Assembly (NCBI GenBank): GCA_903864485.1
Contig: CAIPGD010000440.1
Span: forward strand, 1 to 8,384
Reading direction: 5' to 3'
DNA: 8,384 bases
DNA from: an uncultured bacterium
Lineage (GTDB): Bacteria > Pseudomonadota > Gammaproteobacteria > Burkholderiales > Burkholderiaceae_E
The notes under the pieces: model-generated
What the model saw: only the letters and a program-made list of their open reading frames with translations
What the model was told of the DNA's origin: nothing
The model's database searches: none
Translations under genes and position numbers: made by a program
In this document: in pieces, positions 1 through 6,990 of the stretch
How the letters are laid out: the number at the start of each line of letters is the position of its first letter
Numbering within the stretch: position 1 is the first letter of the stretch

Positions 1-6
1 CGTTGG

Positions 7-3000
7 ATGAGCGCGGTGTTCGACCAAGCCCCTGGTTCAGATGATTTTCAGGAGGCGCAAGCTCGGGATGAGGCGCATCAGCATGGCTTGTATGCGCAAG
101 AGCACGAGCATGACGCCTGTGGAGTTGGCTTCATCGCCAGTATCGAAGGCCGGCGTAGCCACAGCATCGTGGAGCAGGGGCTACAGATTCTGGTCAACCT
201 TGATCATCGTGGTGCGGTGGGTGCGGATGCCCTGATGGGCGATGGTGCTGGAATCTTGATTCAAATTCCAGATCAGTTCTTCCGTGAGGAATTATCGGCG
301 CAAGGCATCACGTTGCCGCCAGCGGGTGACTACGGCGTTGGCATGGTGTTTTTGCCCAAAGAAAATGCGTCGCGGCTCGCCTGTGAACAAGAACTCGAGC
401 GGGCGATTCGGGCGGCCGGTCAGGTCCTGCTCGGCTGGCGCGATGTGCCCGTGGATCACGCGATGCCGATGTCGCCTACCGTGCGCGCCACAGAGCCCGT
501 GATCCGGCAGGTCTTCATCGGGCGTGGTGCCGATGTGATGGTCACCGATGCGCTCGAGCGCAAGCTGTACGTGATCCGAAAGGTGGCGAGCCACGCGATT
601 CAGGCACTCGATCTCGCCCATGGTCGCGAGTACTTTGTGCCTTCGATGAGCGCTCGTACTATCGTTTACAAAGGCCTGTTGCTCTGCGATCAGGTCGGTC
701 GCTATTACGTCGATCTTCGAGACCCCCGCGTTGTCTCGGCGCTTGCCCTCGTGCATCAGCGCTTTTCGACCAACACGTTCCCCGAATGGCCTCTGGCTCA
801 CCCGTATCGACTGGTCGCGCACAACGGTGAGATCAACACGGTCAAGGGCAACTACAACTGGCTGCGGGCGCGCGAGGGCGCCATGCAGTCGGCCGTTCTT
901 GGCGACGATCTGAGCAAGCTCTATCCGATTGTGTATGCCGGCCAGAGCGATACAGCCACGTTTGATAATTGCCTCGAGTTGCTGGTGATGTCGGGTTATC
1001 CGATCGCGCATGCCGTCATGATGATGATCCCGGAAGCCTGGGAAAATCACACCCTGATGGACCCCCGCCGGCGTGCGTTCTACGAGTTCCATGCGGCGAT
1101 GATGGAGCCTTGGGATGGTCCAGCTGCGCTTGCCTTTACCGATGGTCGCCAGATCGGTGCGACGCTCGACCGCAACGGCTTGCGACCCGCGCGCTATTGC
1201 ATCACCGACGACGGACTGGTGATCATGGCCTCCGAGGCTGGGGTCCTGCCCGTGCCCGAGAGTCGTATCGTGCACAAATGGCGTCTGCAGCCCGGCAAGA
1301 TGTTTTTGATCGACCTCGAGCAGGGCCGCATTATTGATGACAAAGAGTTGAAAGATCAGCTCTCGGCCAGCAAACCCTATCGCGAGTGGATCGAGAAGGT
1401 CCGGATCAAGCTCGAGAGTATTGGCGACCCCAGCGCTGATCTGGATGGTCGCGAGGCAACGGGTGCCGCTGCCGATGCTGCGTCGGCCGATGTGCCGACC
1501 ACAGCGGCTGATTTCGGGTCTCCGGAGTCGCTGCTCGATCTGCAGCAGGCGTTTGGGTACACCCAGGAAGATCTAAAGTTTCTGATGACGCCGATGGCGG
1601 CGGCGGCCGAAGAGGCGGTTGGTTCGATGGGCAACGACAGCCCGCTGGCCGTGCTCTCGAGCAAGGACAAACCGCTTTACCACTACTTCCGCCAGTTGTT
1701 CGCGCAGGTCACCAATCCGCCAATCGACCCGATCCGCGAGCAGATGGTGATGTCCTTGGTCAGCTTCATCGGACCCAAGCCGAACCTGCTGGATTTAAAT
1801 CACGTCAATCCACCGATCCGTCTCGAGGTCGCCCAGCCGATTCTGGACGCGCAAGAGGTTGCCAAGATCCGCGAGATTCATCGCTTTACCGGGTCCAAGT
1901 TCAAGACCTCGGTGCTCGATATCTGTTACCCGACCGCCTGGGGGGCCGAGGGGATCGAGGCACGGATTGCATCGCTGGCGGCGCAGGCCGAGGACGCCGT
2001 CCGTTCGGGCTTCAATATTCTGATCCTGTCGGATCGCGCAGTGTCTGCCGATCGGGTGGCGATCCCAGCGTTGCTCGCGACCAGCGCGGTGCATCAACAC
2101 CTCATCAATCAGGGTTTGCGCACCAGCGCGGGTCTCGTGGTCGAGACGGGCAGTGCCCGCGAGGTCCATCATTTCGCGTTGCTGGCGGGATACGGCGCCG
2201 AAGCCGTTCACCCCTGGCTGGCACTGGACACGATTGCCGCGATCTCCCGCGCAATCCCCGGGGCGACGCCAGCCAAAGCGATGGCCAACTACATCAAAGC
2301 GGTCGGCAAGGGCTTGTTGAAAGTCATGTCGAAGATGGGAATTTCGACCTACATGTCCTACTGCGGCGCGCAGATCTTCGAGGCGATCGGATTGTCGAGC
2401 GCGTTCATTCAGAAATATTTTGCAGGGACGCCCACCAAGGTCGAAGGAATCGGGGTGTTCGAGGTGGCCGAGGAGGCGCTGCGCGCGCATCGAGCCGCTT
2501 TTGGCGCCGATCCGGTGCTCGCCACGGCACTCGAGGCGGGTGGTGAATATGCGTATCGCGTTCGTGGCGAAGAACACATGTGGACACCGGACGCGATCGC
2601 CCGGCTCCAACATTCAACCCGATCGAACAACTACGGTACCTATCAAGAATACGCGCGCATCATCAACGATCAGAGTCGGCGCCATATGACCTTGCGCGGC
2701 TTGTTTGATTTTCGCTTTGACCAGTGCGAATCGGTCCCCCTGGACGAGGTGGAGCCCGCCACCGCGATCGTCCGGCGCTTCGCCACGGGGGCCATGTCCC
2801 TGGGTTCGATCAGCACCGAAGCGCATGCGACGCTTGCGATTGCGATGAACCGGATCGGTGGCAAGAGCAACACCGGCGAGGGCGGCGAAGACCCGTTGCG
2901 CTATCGAGAAGAAGTGCAATCGGGTCAGACCTACGCCGCTGGTCAGGGCTTGTTGCGCGCAGGTCAAACGCTCGCATCGGTCTTGGGGGCCGAATCCATC

Positions 3001-4218
3001 GAAGCCGACATCCCGCTGCAGGACGGGGATTCACTGCGCAGCCGAATCAAACAAGTGGCCTCGGGACGGTTCGGGGTAACCACCGAATATCTGGCGAGTG
3101 CGGATCAGATTCAGATCAAGATGGCACAGGGGGCCAAGCCCGGCGAAGGCGGTCAGTTGCCGGGGCACAAGGTCTCTGAATACATCGCCCGGTTGCGTTT
3201 TTCAGTGCCCGGCGTCGGTCTCATCAGCCCGCCGCCACACCATGACATTTACTCGATTGAGGATCTTGCTCAACTCATCCACGACCTGAAGAACGCCAAC
3301 CCGCGGGCATCGATTTCGGTCAAGCTGGTCTCTGAGATTGGCGTCGGGACCGTTGCGGCTGGCGTGGCCAAAGCCAAGTCCGACCATGTTGTTATCGCGG
3401 GTCATGATGGCGGGACGGGCGCGAGCCCGCTTTCGTCGATCAAGCATGCGGGCAGCCCCTGGGAACTGGGCTTGGCCGAGACCCAGCAAACCCTGGTTCT
3501 TAATCGCTTGCGTTCGCGCATCGCAGTTCAGGTGGATGGGCAAATGAAGACCGGCCGCGACGTCGTGATCGGCGCCTTGCTAGGGGCGGACGAGTTCGGT
3601 TTTGCGACCGCGCCGCTGGTGGTCGAGGGCTGCATCATGATGCGTAAATGCCATCTCAATACTTGCCCGGTCGGGGTCGCCACGCAAGACCCCGCGCTGC
3701 GGGCCAAGTTCCAGGGCAAGCCCGAGCATGTCGTGAATTACTTTTTCTTTGTCGCCGAAGAAGTCCGTGAGCTGATGGCCAAGCTGGGTGTGCGGCACCT
3801 GGACGATCTGATTGGCCGCAGTGATTTGCTCGACATGCGCGCGGGGATCGAGCACTGGAAGGCTACTGGGCTCGATTTCTCCCGCATCTTCTATCAGCCC
3901 CGGGTTCCGCAAGATGTGCCGCGACGGGTTGTTACCACCCAGGACCACGGGCTGGAGGGCGCGCTTGATCATCGCCTGATGGAACTCGCTCGGCCCTCGC
4001 TTGAACGGGCTGAACGGACCTCGTTTATTACTGAGATTCGCAACGTTCACCGCACGGCTGGCACGATGCTCTCGGGGGAGGTCGCGCGTCGTTATGGTCA
4101 TGCGGGCCTACCGGATGACACGATTCATATTCAATTGAATGGGACTGCGGGTCAAAGCTTTTGCGCATTCCTGGCCCGGGGCGTGACGATGGACCTGATC
4201 GGCCAGGCCAACGACTAG
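7..4218 (+). CDS. gltB: Glutamate synthase (NADPH) large subunit, reading frame ended early by an in-frame TAG
   Basis: This is the alpha subunit of glutamate synthase, a cytoplasmic enzyme that hydrolyses glutamine, channels the ammonia and reductively aminates 2-oxoglutarate to glutamate. The ATG at 7 gives a 37-residue propeptide before Cys38 (DACGVGF), the expected N-terminal nucleophile of the class II amidotransferase domain (about 38-440), which also shows HQRFSTNT (250-257) and HNGEIN (272-277). The linker domain follows, then the FMN/synthase domain (about 895-1265) with GGKSNTGEGGE, GHDGGTGASP from 1132, and the 3Fe-4S ligands C1209-x5-C1215-x4-C1220. The GXGXG domain begins (GTAGQSF at 1379) but codon 1404 is TAG. 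The same frame continues to 4845; read through, the protein would be 1612 residues, longer than the roughly 1500 usual for GltB, partly through an Ala-rich insert at 476-507. The frame is open to base 1, so an earlier start outside the window cannot be excluded. Identity is certain; integrity is not. Confidence 0.96.
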   Translation: MSAVFDQAPGSDDFQEAQARDEAHQHGLYAQEHEHDACGVGFIASIEGRRSHSIVEQGLQILVNLDHRGAVGADALMGDGAGILIQIPDQFFREELSAQGITLPPAGDYGVGMVFLPKENASRLACEQELERAIRAAGQVLLGWRDVPVDHAMPMSPTVRATEPVIRQVFIGRGADVMVTDALERKLYVIRKVASHAIQALDLAHGREYFVPSMSARTIVYKGLLLCDQVGRYYVDLRDPRVVSALALVHQRFSTNTFPEWPLAHPYRLVAHNGEINTVKGNYNWLRAREGAMQSAVLGDDLSKLYPIVYAGQSDTATFDNCLELLVMSGYPIAHAVMMMIPEAWENHTLMDPRRRAFYEFHAAMMEPWDGPAALAFTDGRQIGATLDRNGLRPARYCITDDGLVIMASEAGVLPVPESRIVHKWRLQPGKMFLIDLEQGRIIDDKELKDQLSASKPYREWIEKVRIKLESIGDPSADLDGREATGAAADAASADVPTTAADFGSPESLLDLQQAFGYTQEDLKFLMTPMAAAAEEAVGSMGNDSPLAVLSSKDKPLYHYFRQLFAQVTNPPIDPIREQMVMSLVSFIGPKPNLLDLNHVNPPIRLEVAQPILDAQEVAKIREIHRFTGSKFKTSVLDICYPTAWGAEGIEARIASLAAQAEDAVRSGFNILILSDRAVSADRVAIPALLATSAVHQHLINQGLRTSAGLVVETGSAREVHHFALLAGYGAEAVHPWLALDTIAAISRAIPGATPAKAMANYIKAVGKGLLKVMSKMGISTYMSYCGAQIFEAIGLSSAFIQKYFAGTPTKVEGIGVFEVAEEALRAHRAAFGADPVLATALEAGGEYAYRVRGEEHMWTPDAIARLQHSTRSNNYGTYQEYARIINDQSRRHMTLRGLFDFRFDQCESVPLDEVEPATAIVRRFATGAMSLGSISTEAHATLAIAMNRIGGKSNTGEGGEDPLRYREEVQSGQTYAAGQGLLRAGQTLASVLGAESIEADIPLQDGDSLRSRIKQVASGRFGVTTEYLASADQIQIKMAQGAKPGEGGQLPGHKVSEYIARLRFSVPGVGLISPPPHHDIYSIEDLAQLIHDLKNANPRASISVKLVSEIGVGTVAAGVAKAKSDHVVIAGHDGGTGASPLSSIKHAGSPWELGLAETQQTLVLNRLRSRIAVQVDGQMKTGRDVVIGALLGADEFGFATAPLVVEGCIMMRKCHLNTCPVGVATQDPALRAKFQGKPEHVVNYFFFVAEEVRELMAKLGVRHLDDLIGRSDLLDMRAGIEHWKATGLDFSRIFYQPRVPQDVPRRVVTTQDHGLEGALDHRLMELARPSLERAERTSFITEIRNVHRTAGTMLSGEVARRYGHAGLPDDTIHIQLNGTAGQSFCAFLARGVTMDLIGQAND
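4216..4218 (+). other. In-frame amber codon (TAG) inside gltB
   Basis: The codons around this site read GQAND, TAG, VGKGLSGG, and the frame before and after is identical. The family motif here is ANDYVGKGLSGG, so TAG stands where a conserved Tyr codon (TAT or TAC) is expected, one base change away. No frameshift accompanies it. It would remove the last 208 codons, most of the GXGXG beta-helix domain. It could be a sequencing error, a recent nonsense mutation, a suppressed stop, or a split into two polypeptides. Confidence 0.9.
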
Positions 4219-4230
4219 GTCGGGAAGGGA

Positions 4231-4845
4231 TTGTCGGGTGGTCGCGTGATCGTGCGACCGACGCGCGATTTTCGGGGGGCATCGGCCGAGAACATCATCG
4301 TGGGCAATACGGTGCTGTACGGAGCGATCGAGGGCGAGGCCTACTTCTGTGGGGTCGCTGGCGAGCGGTTCGCGGTTCGGAATTCGGGCGCCACAGCCGT
4401 CGTAGAGGGTACGGGCGATCATGGTTGTGAATACATGACCGGCGGCACAGTGGTGGTTTTGGGGGAGACTGGGCGCAATTTCGCTGCGGGCATGTCGGGT
4501 GGAATCGCCTATGTCTGGGACCCTAAAGCCCAGTTCGCAGCGCGCTGCAATACGGCAATGGTCAAACTCGAATCGGTGTTGTCGCAGCAGCAACAGGCCG
4601 CTACGATCGAGCGCGCGATCTGGCATCGCGACACGGCGGATGAGGTTTTGTTGCGCGGTCTAATCGAGGCGCACTTCCGGCAAACTGGCAGTGAGACTGC
4701 TAAACAGTTGCTTGCTGACTGGGATTTGGCCCGCGGTCAATTCGTGAAAGTCTTCCCGCACGAGTACCGTCGCGCGCTGGGCGAAATGCATGCAGCCAAG
4801 CAAATAGTCACCTCTTCGCATTCAGTGGAAAAAGTGTATGGGTAA
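4231..4845 (+). CDS. gltB: C-terminal GXGXG domain portion of glutamate synthase large subunit (downstream of the amber codon)
   Basis: This is the remainder of GltB, in the same frame as the upstream part. It holds the glycine-rich right-handed beta-helix (GXGXG) domain, recognisable from SGGRVIVRP, NTVLYGAIEGEAYFCG, GERFAVRNSGA, GCEYMTGGTVVVLG and GRNFAAGMSGG, followed by the usual C-terminal helical tail with KVFPHEYRRAL. In known glutamate synthases this domain has a structural role next to the ammonia tunnel. The frame is undamaged from 4219 to TAA at 4843-4845. If translated separately, the first candidate start is TTG at 4231, 12 bases after the stop. A purine-rich GGGAAGGGA (4222-4230) directly abuts it, which is too close for a standard Shine-Dalgarno site; GTG codons at 4246 and 4252 are alternatives. 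Free-standing GXGXG proteins exist in some archaea, but here this piece is more likely part of one gene. It overlaps gltD by 8 bases. Confidence 0.85.
   Translation: MSGGRVIVRPTRDFRGASAENIIVGNTVLYGAIEGEAYFCGVAGERFAVRNSGATAVVEGTGDHGCEYMTGGTVVVLGETGRNFAAGMSGGIAYVWDPKAQFAARCNTAMVKLESVLSQQQQAATIERAIWHRDTADEVLLRGLIEAHFRQTGSETAKQLLADWDLARGQFVKVFPHEYRRALGEMHAAKQIVTSSHSVEKVYG
4838..4845 (+). promoter_or_regulatory. gltB-gltD overlap (translational coupling)
   Basis: The gltD ATG at 4838-4840 lies in a different frame inside the last codons of gltB, whose TAA is at 4843-4845. A modest ribosome binding site, GTGGA (4825-4829), sits about eight bases before the ATG. The arrangement suggests coupled translation from one mRNA. 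If ribosomes stop at the amber codon at 4216, this coupling would be weakened unless downstream translation restarts. Confidence 0.6.
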
Positions 4846-6331
4846 GGTCACCGGATTCTTGGAAATCCAACGTTTAAGCGAGGCCAGTGATCCGGTCGAA
4901 TCGCGGCTGCATCACTATCAGGAATTCGTTCATCGTCTTGATGATGCGGCCGCTGCCCGCCAGGGCGCGCGCTGCATGGATTGTGGTATTCCTTTTTGTC
5001 AGAACGGTTGTCCAGTTAACAATATTATTCCGGATTGGAATGATTTGGTTTATCGGGGCGATTGGCATCGCGCGATTGAGACGCTGCACTCGACCAATAA
5101 CTTCCCCGAATTTACCGGTCGGATCTGTCCTGCGCCCTGTGAGTCCGCGTGCACGCTGCACATCAATGATCAGGCAGTGGGAATTAAGTCGATTGAGCAC
5201 GCCATCATCGACAAAGCCTGGGAAGAGGGTTGGGTTGTCCCCCTGCCGGCTGCGCAGCCGAGTGGCAAGACGGTCGCGGTGGTTGGGTCCGGTCCTGCCG
5301 GTCTGGCGGCGGCTCAGCAACTCGCCCGCGTTGGCCATGCAGTGACGGTGTTCGAAAAGAACGATCGCATTGGCGGCTTGTTGCGCTATGGCATCCCGGA
5401 TTTCAAGCTTGAAAAAGTGCAGATCGATCGGCGGGTCGAGCAGATGCGTGCCGAGGGCGTCACTTTTGTGACCGGCGTTCTGGTCAGTGATCAGTCGCCC
5501 GAGCAGTGGGACGCACCGGTCTCGAACCTCGCTCAGACGCATCGAACGCCTGCCCAGTTGCTGGAGACCTTCGACGCGGTGGTGTTGGCGGGTGGCGCAG
5601 AGCAGCCCCGCGACTTACCGATTCCGGGGCGCGAACTGGCGGGGGTGCACTTCGCGATGGACTTCTTGCCCCAGCAAAATCGGCGCAATTCCGGCGACGT
5701 GGTGCCCGAACAAATTCTCGCCACGGCTAAGCATGTCGTGGTGATTGGCGGCGGCGATACCGGTTCGGACTGTGTTGGGACGAGCAACCGTCAAGGTGCA
5801 GCCTCGGTGACCCAGTTCGAACTGATGCCGCAGCCCCCGGAGTCCGAGAATCGCTCGATGACCTGGCCCTATTGGCCGACCAAATTGCGCACGTCGTCGT
5901 CTCACGAGGAGGGTTGCGATCGGGATTGGGCGGTCACGACCAAGGCGTTTAAGGGCGTAAATGGACGGGTAACGGCCCTCGAATGCGCCCGGGTCGAATG
6001 GGTCCAGGACCCTGTCAGCCGACGCCACGTCATGCGCGAGGTCGAGGGTTCGGCGTTCGAGATCCCGGCAGACCTGGTGCTGTTTGCGATGGGCTTTGTC
6101 GCTCCGGTAGGTCGTGTTCTTGACGCGTTTGGGGTCGATCAGGACGAGCGCGGTAACGCACGGGCGTCTACCGAAGGCGCTGGTTCGTACGTGACCCGGG
6201 TACCCAAGGTTTTTGCGGCGGGCGATATGCGGCGCGGCCAGTCCTTAGTGGTCTGGGCGATCCGCGAGGGCCGCCAGTGCGCGCATGCGGTGGATCAATT
6301 TCTGATGGGTCATTCGACGCTGCCGCGCTGA
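4838..6331 (+). CDS. gltD: Glutamate synthase (NADPH) small subunit
   Basis: This is the beta subunit of glutamate synthase, 497 residues, close to the usual 470-490. It oxidises NADPH on FAD and passes electrons through iron-sulfur clusters to the GltB FMN site. The N-terminal domain carries C46-x2-C49-x4-C54-x3-C58 and C97-x3-C101-x3-C105, the cysteine pattern expected to bind the two 4Fe-4S clusters. An FAD-binding Rossmann motif GSGPAG starts at 150, a second dinucleotide motif (GGGDTGSDC, from 304) is the probable NADPH site, and the FAD-contacting C-terminal motif AAGDMRRGQSLVVWAI is around 460-475. All key motifs are intact. The start ATG is preceded by GTGGA at a good distance and yields the family-typical N-terminus MGKVTGFLE. 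It overlaps gltB by 8 bases and shares one base with the hslR start. Unlike gltB, it shows no damage, arguing that the locus is still under selection. Confidence 0.97.
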   Translation: MGKVTGFLEIQRLSEASDPVESRLHHYQEFVHRLDDAAAARQGARCMDCGIPFCQNGCPVNNIIPDWNDLVYRGDWHRAIETLHSTNNFPEFTGRICPAPCESACTLHINDQAVGIKSIEHAIIDKAWEEGWVVPLPAAQPSGKTVAVVGSGPAGLAAAQQLARVGHAVTVFEKNDRIGGLLRYGIPDFKLEKVQIDRRVEQMRAEGVTFVTGVLVSDQSPEQWDAPVSNLAQTHRTPAQLLETFDAVVLAGGAEQPRDLPIPGRELAGVHFAMDFLPQQNRRNSGDVVPEQILATAKHVVVIGGGDTGSDCVGTSNRQGAASVTQFELMPQPPESENRSMTWPYWPTKLRTSSSHEEGCDRDWAVTTKAFKGVNGRVTALECARVEWVQDPVSRRHVMREVEGSAFEIPADLVLFAMGFVAPVGRVLDAFGVDQDERGNARASTEGAGSYVTRVPKVFAAGDMRRGQSLVVWAIREGRQCAHAVDQFLMGHSTLPR

Positions 6332-6333
6332 TG
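6329..6333 (+). promoter_or_regulatory. TGATG stop-start overlap between gltD and hslR
   Basis: The gltD stop TGA (6329-6331) shares its last base with the ATG (6331-6333) chosen for hslR. No Shine-Dalgarno sequence is visible just upstream (the preceding bases read CGACGCTGCCGCGC), so hslR translation probably depends on ribosomes finishing gltD. This is the main reason for choosing ATG 6331 over the in-frame GTG at 6277 inside gltD or the ATG at 6343. Confidence 0.6.
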
Positions 6334-6786
6334 GGTGTGCAGATGGGTGCTCAGACGGGTGCGCAGACGGGTGCGCAGACGGGTGCGCAGACGGGCGCCC
6401 TGCCGGTTCGGCTCGACAAATGGCTTTGGGCGGCGCGTTTTTTTAAGACGCGTGCGCTTTCTCAGGAAGCCATCGACCTCGGGCAGGTCCTGGTGAATGA
6501 CGATCGGGTCAAACCTGCCCGAACGGTTCGGCTGGGCGACTCGGTGCAGGTGCGGGTCGGCGATCTTGTCCGGACGGTCGTGGTGTGTGGGCTCTCAGAC
6601 CAGCGCGGCCCGGCCCCGGTTGCTCAGACGCTTTACGAAGAATCCAGCGAGTCGGTGCGCCAGCGCGAGCTTCGGGCCGAGTGGCGCCGAGTGAATCCGG
6701 AGCCGGCGCACTCGATCCGGGGCGGCCGGCCGACGAAGCGTGATCGACGCGATCTGGCGCGTTTGGGCGGGCCGACCGAGCAATGA
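6331..6786 (+). CDS. hslR: Heat shock protein 15-like S4 RNA-binding protein
   Basis: This is a 151-residue protein of the Hsp15 (HslR) family. Known Hsp15 binds free 50S subunits that still carry peptidyl-tRNA and helps recycle them after heat stress. The S4 domain spans about residues 26-85 and opens with RLDKWLWAARFFKTRALS, nearly the same as in E. coli Hsp15. The C-terminal half retains LYEESSESV and the basic tail with PTKRDRRDLARL, also as in Hsp15, so the match covers the whole protein rather than just an S4 domain. The odd part is the N-terminus: residues 2-21 are five four-residue units (GVQM, then GAQT four times), a lineage-specific extension that makes the protein longer than the 133-residue E. 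coli form. The TGA stop lies in the first unit of a 14-bp tandem array. Start chosen by the TGATG overlap with gltD; an internal start at 6343 would only trim the repeat. Confidence 0.9.
   Translation: MGVQMGAQTGAQTGAQTGAQTGALPVRLDKWLWAARFFKTRALSQEAIDLGQVLVNDDRVKPARTVRLGDSVQVRVGDLVRTVVVCGLSDQRGPAPVAQTLYEESSESVRQRELRAEWRRVNPEPAHSIRGGRPTKRDRRDLARLGGPTEQ
6334..6393 (+). repeat. 12-bp tandem repeat encoding GAQT units at the HslR N-terminus
   Basis: Five consecutive 12-base units follow the start codon: GGTGTGCAGATG, GGTGCTCAGACG, then GGTGCGCAGACG three times identically (6358-6393). The unit length is a multiple of three, so gain or loss of copies keeps hslR in frame. The identical last three copies suggest recent slippage expansion. 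The next codons (GGC GCC CTG) still resemble the start of another unit. Confidence 0.95.
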
Positions 6787-6832
6787 CTGCCGAGCAATGA
6801 CTGCCGAGTACTGACGGCCAAGTACCGACCCG
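6777..6832 (+). repeat. 14-bp tandem repeat spanning the hslR stop codon
   Basis: Four 14-base units: CGAGCAATGACTGC at 6777-6790 and 6791-6804 (identical), CGAGTACTGACGGC at 6805-6818 (three changes), and a more diverged CAAGTACCGACCCG at 6819-6832. The hslR stop TGA is in the first unit (6784-6786), and the second unit carries the same bases in another frame. The gradient from identical to diverged copies looks like a decaying minisatellite. Confidence 0.85.
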
Positions 6833-6990
6833 TTCATTGCAACGGCATACCGCAGCGGCCCATTGCAACGGCACATTGCAACGGCACATTGCAACAAGAG
6901 GGTGCGACTTTCCGGTGGCCGGCACTGGCGCTGGGGCGCCTTGGACGCCAAGATCGCCCTCCGCGGTTCCTGGACCCGCAACTCTTGGCG
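6787..6990. other. hslR-kinase intergenic region, mostly tandem repeats
   Basis: This 204-base gap holds most of the 14-bp array, then the 13-bp array, then about 90 GC-rich bases. Small hairpins can be drawn, for example GGCGC-TGGG-GCGCC and CTTGG-ACG-CCAAG around 6928-6952, but neither is followed by a T run, so I do not call a terminator. I see no convincing -35/-10 promoter. The kinase frame is open right back to the hslR stop, so part of the gap could be coding if the kinase starts earlier, for example at TTG 6889. Confidence 0.6.
6835..6899 (+). repeat. 13-bp tandem array with TTGCAA palindrome cores
   Basis: Five 13-base units: CATTGCAACGGCA at 6835-6847, a diverged TACCGCAGCGGCC at 6848-6860, the perfect unit again at 6861-6873 and 6874-6886, and CATTGCAACAAGA at 6887-6899. 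Four of the five contain the palindrome TTGCAA. The leading CATTGC is the reverse complement of GCAATG in the first two copies of the preceding 14-bp array. It may be a minisatellite or a cluster of protein binding sites; the sequence alone does not decide. Confidence 0.9.

Noticed and set aside
292..1275. 327-codon open frame on the - strand inside gltB
   Set aside because: It is antisense to the well-conserved amidotransferase domain and its translation resembles no protein family I recognise; long antisense frames are common in GC-rich genes.
1795..2613. 272-codon open frame on the - strand inside gltB
   Set aside because: Antisense shadow of the central and FMN domains, with Arg-, His- and Gly-rich composition typical of a wrong frame.
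4216..4231. Frameshift between the two gltB segments
   Set aside because: Both segments are in the same frame and VGKG is encoded directly after the TAG, so it is a substitution-type stop and not an insertion or deletion.
4216..4269. Pyrrolysine or other programmed recoding of the gltB TAG
   Set aside because: The position is a conserved Tyr in the family, not a known pyrrolysine site, and no recoding machinery is visible in the window; kept only as a minor alternative.
6835..6899. CRISPR array
   Set aside because: Units are 13 bp and directly adjacent without spacers, so this is a tandem repeat.
6928..6952. Rho-independent terminator between hslR and the kinase
   Set aside because: The stems are only about 5 bp and no T run follows, so a terminator cannot be supported.
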